A stretch of DNA of 61,944 bases. It comes from Planctomycetota bacterium. GTDB taxonomy: Bacteria; Planctomycetota; UBA11346. Numbering within the stretch: the first letter of the stretch is position 1; each line of letters opens with the position of its first letter. Position numbers and translations under genes: made by a program. Positions 1 to 9,258 of the stretch are shown piece by piece. The stretch spans positions 1 through 61,944 of the forward strand of contig JACDEI010000029.1 in the NCBI GenBank assembly GCA_013816485.1. The letters are read 5' to 3'. The notes below the pieces were generated by a model. That model was not told the DNA's origin. It did no database searches and worked only from the letters and a program-made list of their open reading frames with translations.

Positions 1-79
1 GCTGAGACATTGATGTCTCAGCCGTCCCTCCGGGACTGCCCCTGCACCAGTCCTCTATTCCCGGCACTGAAGTGCCGGG
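1..79. repeat. Cluster of three short REP-like hairpins
   Basis: Three consecutive palindromes occupy the DNA upstream of the first gene. Positions 1-22 read GCTGAGACAT, TG, then the exact reverse complement. Positions 24-36 read GTCCC-TCC-GGGAC. Positions 60-79 read CCCGGCACT-GA-AGTGCCGGG. Short perfect hairpins of this style recur at 9441-9532, 29523-29548 and 51791-51861. They may be REP-type dispersed repeats; a terminator of an upstream gene is an alternative for the first one. Confidence 0.6.
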
Positions 80-121
80 CTATTTCCATGGCGCCCCTCA
101 GGGTGCCTGCGAGGAAACACC

Positions 122-886
122 ATGACTACTGCCCATCCGTTTGATCTCTCGGGCCGTGTGGCCCTGGTCACCGGTGCCCGCAGCGGCATCGGCCAAGGCA
201 TTGCGGCTGCGTTGGCGCTGGCCGGTGCCGACGTGGTCGGCATCAGCCGCAACGCGATGTCGGACACCAAACGACTAGTCACCGGCCACGGCCGCCGTTT
301 CCATGGCATCCAGGCCGACGTCGCCGGCATTGATGACGGCACGGCGCTGATCGAACAGGCCGCAGCAGCGTTCGGTCGCCTGGATATCCTGGTGCTCAAC
401 CATGGCACCACCCACCGCCAACCGGCCATCGACGTTCCCGCCGAGGCGTGGGATCGCGTGATCGACACCAACCTGCGTTCCGTCTTCCTGCTCGCGCAAG
501 CAGCCGCACGCCACTTCCGTGCGCAGAACTCCCCAGGTCGCATCATCGCCATCGCCTCGATGCTGAGTTTCCAGGGTGGCGTCAACGTGGTCGCCTATGC
601 CGCAGCCAAGAGCGGCGTCGCAGGCTTGGTGCGCGCTCTAGCGAACGAATGGGCACCACACGGCATCAACGTCAACGCCATCGCACCTGGATACATCGCC
701 ACCGAACTGACGCAGGCGATCCAGGCAGATCCGGTGCGCAATCCCACGATCCTCGCGCGCATCCCCGCCAATCGTTGGGGAGCACCTGCGGACCTCGGCG
801 GCATGGCGGTGTTCCTCGCCAGCGACGCAGCCGCCTATTGTCACGGCGGCATCTATCCGGTGGACGGCGGCTGGCTCGGCCGCTGA
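122..886 (+). CDS. kduD: SDR-family 2-dehydro-3-deoxy-D-gluconate 5-dehydrogenase (KduD-like)
   Basis: A 254-residue NAD(P)-dependent short-chain dehydrogenase. The cofactor motif TGARSGIG is at residues 17-24 and the catalytic triad is visible as Ser146, Tyr159 and Lys163 (YAAAK). The stretches IASMLSFQGG, NVNAIAPGYIAT, RIPANRWG and the C-terminal VDGGW match KduD closely. KduD interconverts 3-deoxy-D-glycero-2,5-hexodiulosonate and 2-keto-3-deoxygluconate in pectin and hexuronate breakdown. The structural NNAG motif is LNHG here, a departure from the family. The ATG is preceded by GAGGAAAC. The gene would suit the carbohydrate-degrading genes at the far end of the window, but no other kdu gene lies nearby, so the substrate is an inference; a related gluconate-type SDR is the alternative. 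Confidence 0.8.
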   Translation: MTTAHPFDLSGRVALVTGARSGIGQGIAAALALAGADVVGISRNAMSDTKRLVTGHGRRFHGIQADVAGIDDGTALIEQAAAAFGRLDILVLNHGTTHRQPAIDVPAEAWDRVIDTNLRSVFLLAQAAARHFRAQNSPGRIIAIASMLSFQGGVNVVAYAAAKSGVAGLVRALANEWAPHGINVNAIAPGYIATELTQAIQADPVRNPTILARIPANRWGAPADLGGMAVFLASDAAAYCHGGIYPVDGGWLGR

Positions 887-966
887 ATACGCAGCATGGT
901 CGCCGCGCCACATGCCTGGAATTGTTGGGCGAACACACGCTGGCACTGGCGATGGAATTGGTGGTC

Positions 967-1503
967 ATGAAACGTCGCGTTGCCGCCGAGGCCTCACGTG
1001 CCCGCCATCTGCTCCGCACCCTGATCCAGACCGCGGTGATGTGGCTCGTGTTCTTCGGTCTGGCACCGTGGGGCATCGCCCATCTGGAAGCATGGCTGGG
1101 CGTGCCGTCATTTGTCGATCGATGGTCGCAGATCACGGGCATCATCGCCTTCACCCTCTGCAGCGTCCTCGGCCTGTGGAGTTCCGTGAGCCTGGCGTGG
1201 TATGGCGAAGGCACTCAACTGCCCACCGCCACGGCACGACGGCTGGTGGTCGCCGGGCCGTACCGCTTCGTACGCAATCCGATGGCGATCTCCGGGCTCG
1301 GCCAGGGTGCCGCCATCGGCCTGTGGTTCGGTTCCTGGAGCATCCTCGCTGGCGTGGTCGCCGGCGTGGTGGTGTGGCAGGTCTTTGTCCGTCCCTCAGA
1401 AGAAGCGGACCTGGAGGCACGTTTCGGCGACGAGTACCGCCGCTACCGCGCCGCGGTCGGCTGCTGGCTCCCCACCGGCCAACGGTGGATCGACGATCAA
1501 TGA
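967..1503 (+). CDS. Isoprenylcysteine carboxyl methyltransferase-like membrane protein
   Basis: An integral membrane protein of about 178 residues. It has hydrophobic segments near the N-terminus (LIQTAVMWLVFFGLAPWG), in the middle (ITGIIAFTLCSVLGLW) and near residues 105-140. The signature GPYRFVRNPMAISG is the SAM-binding part of the ICMT/PEMT superfamily, followed by a hydrophobic stretch and then EARFGDEYRRYRAAVG, the usual C-terminal motif. Members methylate isoprenylcysteine, phospholipids or unknown small molecules; the bacterial substrate cannot be read from sequence. ATG 967 is chosen; an in-frame ATG at 952 is possible. It starts about 80 bases after kduD and its 3' end overlaps the convergent arfB by 7 bases. 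Confidence 0.72.
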   Translation: MKRRVAAEASRARHLLRTLIQTAVMWLVFFGLAPWGIAHLEAWLGVPSFVDRWSQITGIIAFTLCSVLGLWSSVSLAWYGEGTQLPTATARRLVVAGPYRFVRNPMAISGLGQGAAIGLWFGSWSILAGVVAGVVVWQVFVRPSEEADLEARFGDEYRRYRAAVGCWLPTGQRWIDDQ

Positions 1504-1919
1504 TCGTCGGGACGCCGCTCGCGTTTCTTATCGCTCACCGCCGCCTTGTCGCGCAGCCGGCGTTCGATCGAACCACGCCCAGGCTTGGTGCGCTTGCGTG
1601 GTTTCGGCACTGCCTGGGCATCGCGCACCAGTTCGCTCAACCGTTCGATCACCATCTCGCGATTGGTGCGTTGACTGCGCGTCTCGTCGCAGGTCATGAT
1701 TAGGTCACCGTCGGCAGTCAGACGACTGCCGGCAAGCATCACCAGCCGGTCCTGCGCCCGCCACGACAGGCCGACGATGGCGGTGATGCGCAGCCGCAGT
1801 TCGACCTTCGACTCGGTCTTGTTGACGTTCTGTCCACCGGGACCGCTGGAGCGGGCGGTGGAGAACGTCAGCGCGGCATTCGCCACGGTCACGCCAGGTG
1901 CTAGACGGATCTCGCTCAT
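1497..1919 (-). CDS. arfB: Alternative ribosome-rescue factor ArfB (peptidyl-tRNA hydrolase)
   Basis: A 140-residue class I release-factor-like protein. The catalytic GGQ is at residues 28-30 within SSGPGGQNVNKTESKVELR, which is diagnostic of the YaeJ/ArfB family. The stop-codon recognition domains of RF1/RF2 are absent. The C-terminus is rich in Lys and Arg (KPRKRTKPGRG, DKKRERRPDDH), the tail that in ArfB enters the empty mRNA channel of stalled ribosomes. The length matches the family. The start is the ATG giving MSEIRLAPG; a longer reading frame would run into repeat DNA. It converges on the ICMT-like gene, overlapping it by 7 bases. Confidence 0.9.
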   Translation of the reverse strand: MSEIRLAPGVTVANAALTFSTARSSGPGGQNVNKTESKVELRLRITAIVGLSWRAQDRLVMLAGSRLTADGDLIMTCDETRSQRTNREMVIERLSELVRDAQAVPKPRKRTKPGRGSIERRLRDKAAVSDKKRERRPDDH

Positions 1920-1933
1920 GGTGAACGCGATTG

Positions 1934-1960
1934 AACCGCCACGACGCCACGACGCCACGG
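1934..1960. repeat. Octamer tandem repeat (half hairpin element)
   Basis: Three near-perfect tandem copies of CGCCACGA follow AACC just upstream of arfB. The layout AACC plus (CGNNGNNA)n resembles one arm of the hairpin elements at 1992 and 26467, but no matching opposite arm was found here, so it looks like a solo arm. Confidence 0.5.
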
Positions 1961-1991
1961 GGAAATCTACGGTTCTATAGCATACAAATTT

Positions 1992-2061
1992 GAACAAGAG
2001 AAACGGAGGAACGGAGAAAAGTCAGGGAGGATTCCCCTCCGTTTCTCCGTTCCTCTTGTTC
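1992..2061. repeat. Long imperfect hairpin with purine-rich octamer arms
   Basis: The left arm begins GAACAAGAGAAACGGAGG and the right arm is its reverse complement; the two 25-base arms differ at 2 positions. The arms contain about two copies of the octamer GGAACGGA. The arm sequence GAACAAGAGGAACGGAG recurs at 9298 in a longer element. It lies between the 5' end of arfB and the 3' end of mtnA, so it could also act as a terminator for mtnA. Confidence 0.75.
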
Positions 2062-2079
2062 GATCGCTTCTCGCCTGAT

Positions 2080-3285
2080 TCAGATCGCGGGTTCGCTGTA
2101 GTTGCCGGCCATCAGTTTTGCGACGCCACCCTTCTCAGGCTTATGGATCACGCCGCGTTCGGTGATGATCGTGGTGATCAGTGCTGCCGGCGTGACGTCG
2201 AACGCGGGGTTGGCCACCGGCACGTCGGCCGGCGAGAACTGCGTCCCTTGCGGACGACGGACCTCGTCGGCTTTGCGCTCTTCGATCTCAATCAACATGC
2301 CGTCCTTGAGCGACAGGTCGAAGGTGCTGTAGGGCGCGGCGACGTAGAACGGGATGCCATGGTGTTTCGCCAGCACCGCGAGGCCGTAGGTGCCGATCTT
2401 GTTGGCCGCGTCGCCGTTGGCGGTGATGCGGTCGGCGCCGACGATGACGGCCTGGATCTTTCCACGCTGCATCAGATGTGCCGCCATGCTGTCGCAGATG
2501 AGCGTCACCGGAACCTTGGCGCGTTGCAGTTCGAGCGCGGTCAGACGTGCGCCTTGTAACAGCGGACGGGTCTCGTCGGCGAAGACCTGAATCTGCCGGC
2601 CATCGCGATGGGCCTGGACGATGCAGCCCAGCGCGGTGCCGACGCCACCGGTCGCGAGCGCGCCGGTGTTGCAGTGGGTCAGGACGCCGCCGGACTTCGG
2701 CAGCAAGCGTGCGCCATTCTCGGCGATGCGCGCGCACAGTTCCGCATCTTCGCGGTGGATGCGTTTGGCCTCCATCAGCAGGCGGGCGCACAGTTCGAGT
2801 GCGGTGAGATCGCTGAGGTGGCGCTGGAAACAATCGCGCATGCGTTCCAGGGCCCATTTCAGATTCACTGCCGTGGGACGGCTGGTGACCAACCGTTCAA
2901 AGGCCACCGCGAAGGGCTTTTCCAGGGTGCTGGAGTTCTTCGCCTTCAACGCGAACGGCACCAGATGCAGCACCAGGCCGTAAGCCCCGGCGATGCCGAT
3001 CGCCGGCGCACCACGCACCACCAGATCGATGATCGCCTGACGCAGCGGCTCCAGTGCACGGATGGCCTGGTACCCGATCACCGTCGGCAGACGGGTCTGG
3101 TCGAGCAGGATGAGCGCGCCGTCATCCAACCCACCACGCCACTCGACACCACGCAGGATGCCATCCGCCGGGCCGGTCACCGCGAGCGGCTTGGCCTGCT
3201 TCCCACGCGGCTTCACTGCCGAGCGGGCGGCCGGACGACGGGCCTTGGTGGACGGACGGGAAAACTTTTTTTTGCGTGCGGGCAT
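2080..3285 (-). CDS. mtnA: S-methyl-5-thioribose-1-phosphate isomerase
   Basis: A protein of about 401 residues of the MtnA/eIF2B-alpha family, which converts methylthioribose-1-phosphate to methylthioribulose-1-phosphate in methionine salvage. Family stretches include VRGAPAIGIAGAYG, SRPTAVNLKWALERM, LTHCNTGALATGGVGTALG, FADETRPLLQGARLTA and GADRITANGDAANKIGTYG. The catalytic Cys205 and Asp285 sit in THCNTG and VGADRI. The first 40 residues are very basic (KKKFSRPSTKARR), longer than usual, and may be a linker or a start site placed too far upstream. ATG 3285 is used. No other methionine-salvage gene is adjacent. Confidence 0.9.
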   Translation of the reverse strand: MPARKKKFSRPSTKARRPAARSAVKPRGKQAKPLAVTGPADGILRGVEWRGGLDDGALILLDQTRLPTVIGYQAIRALEPLRQAIIDLVVRGAPAIGIAGAYGLVLHLVPFALKAKNSSTLEKPFAVAFERLVTSRPTAVNLKWALERMRDCFQRHLSDLTALELCARLLMEAKRIHREDAELCARIAENGARLLPKSGGVLTHCNTGALATGGVGTALGCIVQAHRDGRQIQVFADETRPLLQGARLTALELQRAKVPVTLICDSMAAHLMQRGKIQAVIVGADRITANGDAANKIGTYGLAVLAKHHGIPFYVAAPYSTFDLSLKDGMLIEIEERKADEVRRPQGTQFSPADVPVANPAFDVTPAALITTIITERGVIHKPEKGGVAKLMAGNYSEPAI

Positions 3286-3430
3286 CGCGGCATGCTGCGA
3301 CCACGCACACGGCAGCAAGCACCACCCACGTGCCGTGCATGACTGCGTTGATCGTCAGTGAATCGTCGGCAAGGATTGCATGAATCACTCTTGAACCCGT
3401 ACCCAGGACCGGGGGACCGACGAAACGCCT

Positions 3431-6400
3431 TCATGACTCCGGCGGGGTGTTACCGATCAACCGACGTTCCAGGCGATGATAGGCGTACGACGCGGCGATC
3501 AGCACCACACCGACCAGCATGAACGCCAGGATGCGGTAGAGTTGCTGCACACCGTTCATGTCGATCACCAGCAGCTTGGCCGCGGTCAGGGCGAACAAAC
3601 CGAGGGCGAGGTAACGCACCAGGCGCTGCTGCCAGCGGAATCCGACGATGAGCGCGCCCACCGCCAGCACCACCCACACCACCGTGACCGAGAACGTCGC
3701 CAGGCGTTTGGCCAGTGCCGGATCGCCGACTGTTTGCAGGTAATGCGCCGGGGCTTCCATAGTGCAGAAAGCGAAACCGAACAACGTGGCATACCAGCAG
3801 AGGAACACCGGACGCCCGGGATCTTCCGGCAGCGGCCGGACGACGACCACCCGTGCGGCGACCACAAGCGCCAGCAACACGCCCACCGGAGCGAGCACGC
3901 GCAGGTTGAGGAACGGTTGCCAGGTTTCCCAGATGAAGAGGTAGCACATCAACGCCGGCAGGATCGCCGAACCGGCCAACATGGCGCCCATCCACCAGGC
4001 CTCGGCGGTCGCACCACGACGCCAACGCAGCACGGCGATGAGCGCCGAACCGGCGAGGGTCAACGACAACGACCAGGTGCCGCGCGACATCGCCGCCTCA
4101 CCACTGAGGTGGTCATGGCTCCAGCGCAGCACCTCGCACACCACCGCGGCGGTGGCCAGCACCTGCACCAAGCTCGCCCACCAGTCGAACTCGCGGTACA
4201 CCAGCCGCTGCACTGCGACCACCACCACCGCAAGCAGCACCACCAGGAACCGCGCATTGGCCATCAGCGGCACCGCCGCGCCATCACGGCTGTAAAGCAG
4301 GAAGGCCGCCACCACACCAACGCACAGCGGCAGCAGCGCGACCTGCGCGATCAGGCGCAGACGCACGGCTGCACCCACCAACGTGCCGCAGAGCGCCGCC
4401 ACCAGCCACACCACGGTGAGCATCCGGTGCAGATCCCCTGGGGCGGGGGCCTGCGGCTGCAAACGCACGTGCCAGGCGATGGTTTCGAGCGTCGCCAACA
4501 GCACCAGGCCGAGTTGGACCAGCACCAGCACCAGCGGTTGCAGTGCGGCAGTATCGCCCAAGCGCGCGCTGCCACGACGGGCGCTCCACCACCACAGCGC
4601 CAGACCAGCGAGGGTGGTGAACGTCAGCAGGCAACGCGGGTTGAACGCCACGCCACCACCCGGCCAGGGCTTGGCATAGGCGGCGAAGACCAGCACCACG
4701 CCGAGCAGCGCCGGCAGCAACGCGAGGTGCGCGGTGGCGGTGCAGCGCCAACGCCAAGCACCGGCGAGGAAACCCAGCGCGCCGAGCATCCACCACACGC
4801 CCTGGACGCTCGCCTGCGGCAGCTCGGCCCAGGCGGTCGGATGGCCCAGGGCGTGACGCGCGAGCTCCGCGCTGCCGACCAGCAGCAGCGCCGCACCGGC
4901 CAACCACCAGCAGGCGGTCTGCCAGCGACGATCGCTTTGCGTGCTGCCGAACCAGCGATGCACGGCGGCGGCCGCGCCCAAGCCCAGCGGTGCCACCAGC
5001 AAGGCCGGGACCCACGCATTGAACACCAACGCGGCGCTGAGATCGGGCGGCGGGAAGGTCTTCAACACCAGACGCACAAGCGCCAACGCCAGCACGACAT
5101 GCGCCAGCACGCGCGTCGGTGCATGGGCGTAGCGGTAGCCGAGCGCGAGCAGGGTGACGGCTTCGGCCACCCAGGCGGTGGCGATGGCCTCGACCGGCAG
5201 GAGGTAGAACAGCCCGAGCGTCAGCAGCATGACGCCGAGCGCGAGGAAGCCGTGCACGACCTTGGCGTCCTCGCCGATACGCGCACGGGTGAACATGCCG
5301 ATGCCGCCGTAGAGCGCCGCCAATCCCAGGCACACCAATGCCAGCGCCGTCGCATGCTGATCACGCAGCAGCAGCGCGGCGAATCCCAGGGTGAATGCCA
5401 GGTTTCCGACCGCGAGCGCGAAACGCTCGACCGTCACCGTCGAACGCGTGCGCCAGTGATGCGCGAACGGCAGCACCAGGAACACCAGGTGGAAGACCAT
5501 CAACCACAGCAACAGGCCCCACGGCTCAGGCGCCGGAGCTTCACGGGTCAGGTACCAACCACTGTAGAGCAGCACGGTGCCGACGAAGGCCAGCGTATCG
5601 AGCGCACGCCACCGCCGGTACCATGCCGCAGCGAGCACGCTGAGGTCGAGCATCAGCACGTAGGTGAACAATGCTTCGCGCGATCCGCCACCGGTGTCGA
5701 TCAACACCGGCGTGGCGAAGCCGCCCAGGATCGCACATACCGCCATCGGCAGGGCCTGTGCACGCACGGCCAGGGTCATGCCCACGGCGGTGACGAAGGC
5801 CATCAGGGCGAACGCGAGCTTGCCTGGGAACAACGGCTCCGGCACCAGCATCACGCTCGGCGAGAATCCGCCGTACACCGCGAGGTAGCCCATCGCGATC
5901 GCGCCACCGGCCAGACCTTGCCCCAACGCTGTCAGGCCCTGACGCAGGAAACGCAACCCGATTAGCAGCATCACCACCGCCGCCACGGCGATGCCACCGA
6001 TACGCATTGGTGGCGTGATGAAACGACCGAGCCAGTCCTGATCGTAGGCATACTTCAGCAGGAACACGCCACCGAGGAACAGCAGCGCCACCCCCGACCA
6101 GGTCAGCCAGCGTTTGCCGACCACCGCTTCGAAGGAGGTGACGGACGCAGGGTCCGCTGCCGGTCCTGCGCTGGGCGCTGCTGGTCGTGCAGCGCTGGAG
6201 GTGGCCGGCCCGGCGGTGTTCGCCGCGACGGGGACTGATGACGACGCCATGGGTGGTGCCACCATCGGCGTCGACACCGCAACGCTCGACACGGACGCCG
6301 CTGCGGGCAACGGTGCCGCGGTCACGGGTGCTGCTGGAACACTTCCCGGCAACGGCTCGTACACCACCACCGGTGCAGCAGGCGGCGACGACACTGGTGG

Positions 6401-6760
6401 CACTGGTGGTTGGGCGCGCCGCTGCGGCACATCGACCAGCAGCGACGAACGTGCGCCGCGAGCGGCGGCGACGCCGGTGTCCGGCGGTGGGACGAATGCT
6501 GGAGCCAACGGCGGAGCCGACGGGGCGGACGGCAGCGGAGCGCTCGCGGGTGGCGCTGCGTCCTGCTGGCGCGTCGGTGCCGGAGCCCCGAACCCACGTA
6601 TGCCCTCCCTCTGCTTACGCAGGATGGCGAGCTCTTTTTTCAGCTCGTCGACCTGCCGGACCAGATCGCGGCCGGTGAAGAAGGCGATGATTCCCAGAAT
6701 CGCGCCGACCGGCAGGCCGACCACGAGCAGGATGCCCAGCAGGAACAGACCACCTTCCAT
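3431..6760 (-). CDS. DUF2339 multi-spanning membrane protein
   Basis: A very large (1109-residue) protein. It starts with a transmembrane helix (residues 3-28), then a short charged coiled-coil (LVRQVDELKKELAILRKQREG) and a Pro/Ala/Val-rich linker to about residue 210. The motif VGKRWLTWSGVALLFLGGVF then opens a dense block of more than 20 hydrophobic helices to the C-terminus. This layout and the FLKYAYDQDWLGR segment are typical of PF10101 (DUF2339), whose function is unknown. The last residues are charged and cytoplasmic. It stands alone on the minus strand with about 98 bases to the ABC exporter upstream. The opposite strand carries a long open frame (3476-5965) that is a composition artefact. 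Confidence 0.85.
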   Translation of the reverse strand: MEGGLFLLGILLVVGLPVGAILGIIAFFTGRDLVRQVDELKKELAILRKQREGIRGFGAPAPTRQQDAAPPASAPLPSAPSAPPLAPAFVPPPDTGVAAARGARSSLLVDVPQRRAQPPVPPVSSPPAAPVVVYEPLPGSVPAAPVTAAPLPAAASVSSVAVSTPMVAPPMASSSVPVAANTAGPATSSAARPAAPSAGPAADPASVTSFEAVVGKRWLTWSGVALLFLGGVFLLKYAYDQDWLGRFITPPMRIGGIAVAAVVMLLIGLRFLRQGLTALGQGLAGGAIAMGYLAVYGGFSPSVMLVPEPLFPGKLAFALMAFVTAVGMTLAVRAQALPMAVCAILGGFATPVLIDTGGGSREALFTYVLMLDLSVLAAAWYRRWRALDTLAFVGTVLLYSGWYLTREAPAPEPWGLLLWLMVFHLVFLVLPFAHHWRTRSTVTVERFALAVGNLAFTLGFAALLLRDQHATALALVCLGLAALYGGIGMFTRARIGEDAKVVHGFLALGVMLLTLGLFYLLPVEAIATAWVAEAVTLLALGYRYAHAPTRVLAHVVLALALVRLVLKTFPPPDLSAALVFNAWVPALLVAPLGLGAAAAVHRWFGSTQSDRRWQTACWWLAGAALLLVGSAELARHALGHPTAWAELPQASVQGVWWMLGALGFLAGAWRWRCTATAHLALLPALLGVVLVFAAYAKPWPGGGVAFNPRCLLTFTTLAGLALWWWSARRGSARLGDTAALQPLVLVLVQLGLVLLATLETIAWHVRLQPQAPAPGDLHRMLTVVWLVAALCGTLVGAAVRLRLIAQVALLPLCVGVVAAFLLYSRDGAAVPLMANARFLVVLLAVVVVAVQRLVYREFDWWASLVQVLATAAVVCEVLRWSHDHLSGEAAMSRGTWSLSLTLAGSALIAVLRWRRGATAEAWWMGAMLAGSAILPALMCYLFIWETWQPFLNLRVLAPVGVLLALVVAARVVVVRPLPEDPGRPVFLCWYATLFGFAFCTMEAPAHYLQTVGDPALAKRLATFSVTVVWVVLAVGALIVGFRWQQRLVRYLALGLFALTAAKLLVIDMNGVQQLYRILAFMLVGVVLIAASYAYHRLERRLIGNTPPES

Positions 6761-6858
6761 CTGCCACTCCGCATCATAAGCGCTCGCGGTCGAGCGAGAC
6801 GTTCAGTGAGGAGCGTAGAAATGGTATCGTTTGTTATCAATCCATTTCTGGCCGCTGG

Positions 6859-8685
6859 TCAGGAGCGCGTCAGCGTCGCGGCCTTGATCTCGCCCGGCAG
6901 TTCTTCGCCCGGATTGACGTAACGTTCGTGTTCGACCGCGAACTGGCGGTCGTGCAGGGCGCGGTAACGCCCGCCGGAATGGCCCATCAATTCATCGTGC
7001 GTGCCACGTTCGACGATGCGCCCCCCTTCGAGCACCAGGATCTGGTCGGCGGCGCGGATGGTCGAGAGCCGGTGCGCGATGACGAAGGTCGTACGGCCTT
7101 TGCGCAGCTCGGCGAGACCGGCCTGGATCGCCGCCTCGCTTTCGCTGTCGAGCGACGAAGTCGCTTCATCAAGAATGAGGATCTTCGGATCCGCCAGCAG
7201 TGCGCGCGCAATGGCGACGCGTTGGCGCTGGCCACCGCTGAGTTTCACGCCGCGTTCGCCGACGATGGTGTCGTAGCCCTTATCGAAACCGCGCACGAAC
7301 TCGTCGCAACGCGCGATGGCAGCGACCCGTTCGATGACGGCGCGCGGCGTATCCGGACGGGCGAAGGCGATGTTGTCCGCCACCGTGCCGTCGAAGAGGA
7401 AGTTGTCCTGCATCACCACGCCGATGTTGGCGCGGTATGACGCGAGGCGCAGCGTCGCAAGGTCGTGGCCATCGACGCGGATGACGCCCTCCTGCGGCCG
7501 GTTGAAAGCAATCAGCAGGCTCATCAGCGTGCTCTTGCCCGAACCGCTGGAGCCGACCAGCGCGGTGGTGGAACCGGCGGGCGCGTTGAACGACACGTCG
7601 TGCAGCACCGGCCGGCCGGCATCATAGGCGAACGTGACCTGCTCCATCGTCACCGCACCAGCGAGCGGCGGCGTTGCTTGGCGCGTGGCGTCATCGGCGT
7701 CTTCCGGTACCTGCGAGCGCAGTTCGCGGATGCGATCAAGACCGGCGAAGGCCTCGGTGATCTGCGTGCCGATCGAAGCGATCTGGAACACCGGGCCAGC
7801 CACCAGCGCGGTGAGCGCGATGTAGAGCAGCAGGTCGCCGATCTTCATGGTCCCGGCCATGATCGCATGGCCACCGATGATCAGGGTCATCGCGCTGACC
7901 ACGCCGATCACCAGCGTACCCAGGGCCGAGACCAGCGAGATCCCCGTCATCGACGCGCGCACCTGGGCAAAGAGCCGGTCGACTCCATCACCAAACACCG
8001 CGCGTTCACGCGGTTCGGCGGTGTAGGCCTTGACGATGCGAATGCCGCCGAGGGTCTGGTTGAGGCGACCGGTGACCTCGGCGTTGAGCTTGCCGCGCTC
8101 GCGGAAAATCGGACGGATGCGTTTGAAAGCGACGCCGAGCACGCTGCCGAAGATGCCGAGCGCCACGATGATGCCGACCGTCAGGTGCCAATTGATCCAG
8201 AACAACATGGTGATCGCCACGATCCCGGTAAGCAGGCCGCCGACCAATTGGACAATGCCGGTGCCCACCAGGTTGCGCACGCCTTCGGCGTCGGTCATCA
8301 CGCGTGAGATCAAAACACCCGATTGGGTCGCGTCGAAACTCTTGACCGGCAGACGCAGCACATGGTCATGGACCGCCTTGCGCAGGTCGTTGATGGCGCG
8401 CTGGGCAGCGATGCCCAGCAATTGCGCCAGAGCGAAACCCGACGCGGATTCAACCAGCGCGGCGGTGAGCACCCCCACCACCAGCCAAGTCAGCAGACTG
8501 GTATCGTGCTCGGGAATGACGTGATCGAACAGCAGTTTGAGCGTGGCCGGCAGGACGAAGGCCGCGGCGCGGTTGACCACCAGGATCACCAAACCGAGCG
8601 CCAGCCGTCCGCGATTGGCGTGCATGAGGGTGCGCGCTTCCGCCCAGGCATTGGCTTTGTTCAGTGGCTTCTTGGCTTCAGCCAT
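6859..8685 (-). CDS. ABC exporter, fused permease and ATPase (MsbA/lipid-type)
   Basis: A 608-residue half-transporter. An N-terminal six-helix type IV exporter domain covers roughly residues 30-320. The nucleotide-binding domain follows, with Walker A GSSGSGKST near residue 376, the signature LSGGQRQRVAIARALL near 480, Walker B ILILDEATSSLDSES near 500 and the switch His in IAHRLSTIRAAD. Homodimers of this kind move lipids, lipid A or drugs outward; the substrate cannot be told from sequence. The following DUF6526 gene is on the same strand but lies upstream in transcription, with 46 bases between them, so the two may be cotranscribed. Confidence 0.88.
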   Translation of the reverse strand: MAEAKKPLNKANAWAEARTLMHANRGRLALGLVILVVNRAAAFVLPATLKLLFDHVIPEHDTSLLTWLVVGVLTAALVESASGFALAQLLGIAAQRAINDLRKAVHDHVLRLPVKSFDATQSGVLISRVMTDAEGVRNLVGTGIVQLVGGLLTGIVAITMLFWINWHLTVGIIVALGIFGSVLGVAFKRIRPIFRERGKLNAEVTGRLNQTLGGIRIVKAYTAEPRERAVFGDGVDRLFAQVRASMTGISLVSALGTLVIGVVSAMTLIIGGHAIMAGTMKIGDLLLYIALTALVAGPVFQIASIGTQITEAFAGLDRIRELRSQVPEDADDATRQATPPLAGAVTMEQVTFAYDAGRPVLHDVSFNAPAGSTTALVGSSGSGKSTLMSLLIAFNRPQEGVIRVDGHDLATLRLASYRANIGVVMQDNFLFDGTVADNIAFARPDTPRAVIERVAAIARCDEFVRGFDKGYDTIVGERGVKLSGGQRQRVAIARALLADPKILILDEATSSLDSESEAAIQAGLAELRKGRTTFVIAHRLSTIRAADQILVLEGGRIVERGTHDELMGHSGGRYRALHDRQFAVEHERYVNPGEELPGEIKAATLTRS

Positions 8686-8731
8686 GGATGCGATCCTTGT
8701 CGGTGGTCTGAGGTGATGCCGGCGGCCTCAC

Positions 8732-9166
8732 TCAGACCCGATGCCAATCCGCCTGCCAGGTGGTGATGCGTTGTTTGATGGCGGTGGCGGTCAGCGTCTG
8801 CGTCAGGGTGTCGCTGATCAGCGTCGGCAGTTCCGCATCGCTGGCGAAACGCAGGGCGATGATCTGCGGGCGGCTCAGCCGCGCGATGTCACCGTGACGT
8901 TCGGCCGGCAGCAACCGCTCCAGGCGACGGCGCATCTCTAAGAGGATCAGCCGGTCCTGCACCATCTGGCTGTTGCGCCGCGCATAATAGGCGATCACCA
9001 GTAGGGACGCGGCGATGACCACCGCCCAGGCGCTGGCAAGTGATGGTGCCTGCGCCAGCGCGATGCCGCGCACGATCACCTCGGCGGTGAGGGCGACGAA
9101 CGCCAGCGCAAACGCGAGCGGCGGCAGGCGACGGTGGTTGGCGAAGGTCTGGACCGCTGTGTTCAT
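8732..9166 (-). CDS. DUF6526-like small membrane protein
   Basis: A 144-residue protein. NHRRLPPLAFA is followed by two adjacent hydrophobic helices (residues 20-65) and then ARRNSQMVQDRLILLEMRRR, LSRPQIIALRFASDAELP and a C-terminal IKQRITTWQADW. These segments match the DUF6526 family, whose function is unknown. The start is the ATG giving MNTAVQTFANHRR; an upstream in-frame extension lacks family similarity. It probably heads the transcription unit that continues into the ABC exporter. Confidence 0.7.
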   Translation of the reverse strand: MNTAVQTFANHRRLPPLAFALAFVALTAEVIVRGIALAQAPSLASAWAVVIAASLLVIAYYARRNSQMVQDRLILLEMRRRLERLLPAERHGDIARLSRPQIIALRFASDAELPTLISDTLTQTLTATAIKQRITTWQADWHRV

Positions 9167-9258
9167 GGATGGCTCCGCGCGGGATGACAGCCACCGGGCC
9201 AGCACTGCGCAAGCCACGTGATGCAACTGATCCACGTCATGCTCCCTGGAAGTGCCGG

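Noticed and set aside
448..951. Long N-terminal extension of the ICMT-like protein
   Set aside because: The extension is the +1 frame shadow of kduD; family similarity starts only after about position 960.
3286..3430. SAM-type riboswitch in front of mtnA
   Set aside because: The short leader shows no recognisable SAM-box core or terminator hairpin.
3476..5965. 829-codon open frame on the plus strand
   Set aside because: It is the complement of the DUF2339 gene; the product is a Gln/His/Arg-rich string without domain-like pattern, an effect of high GC and codon bias.
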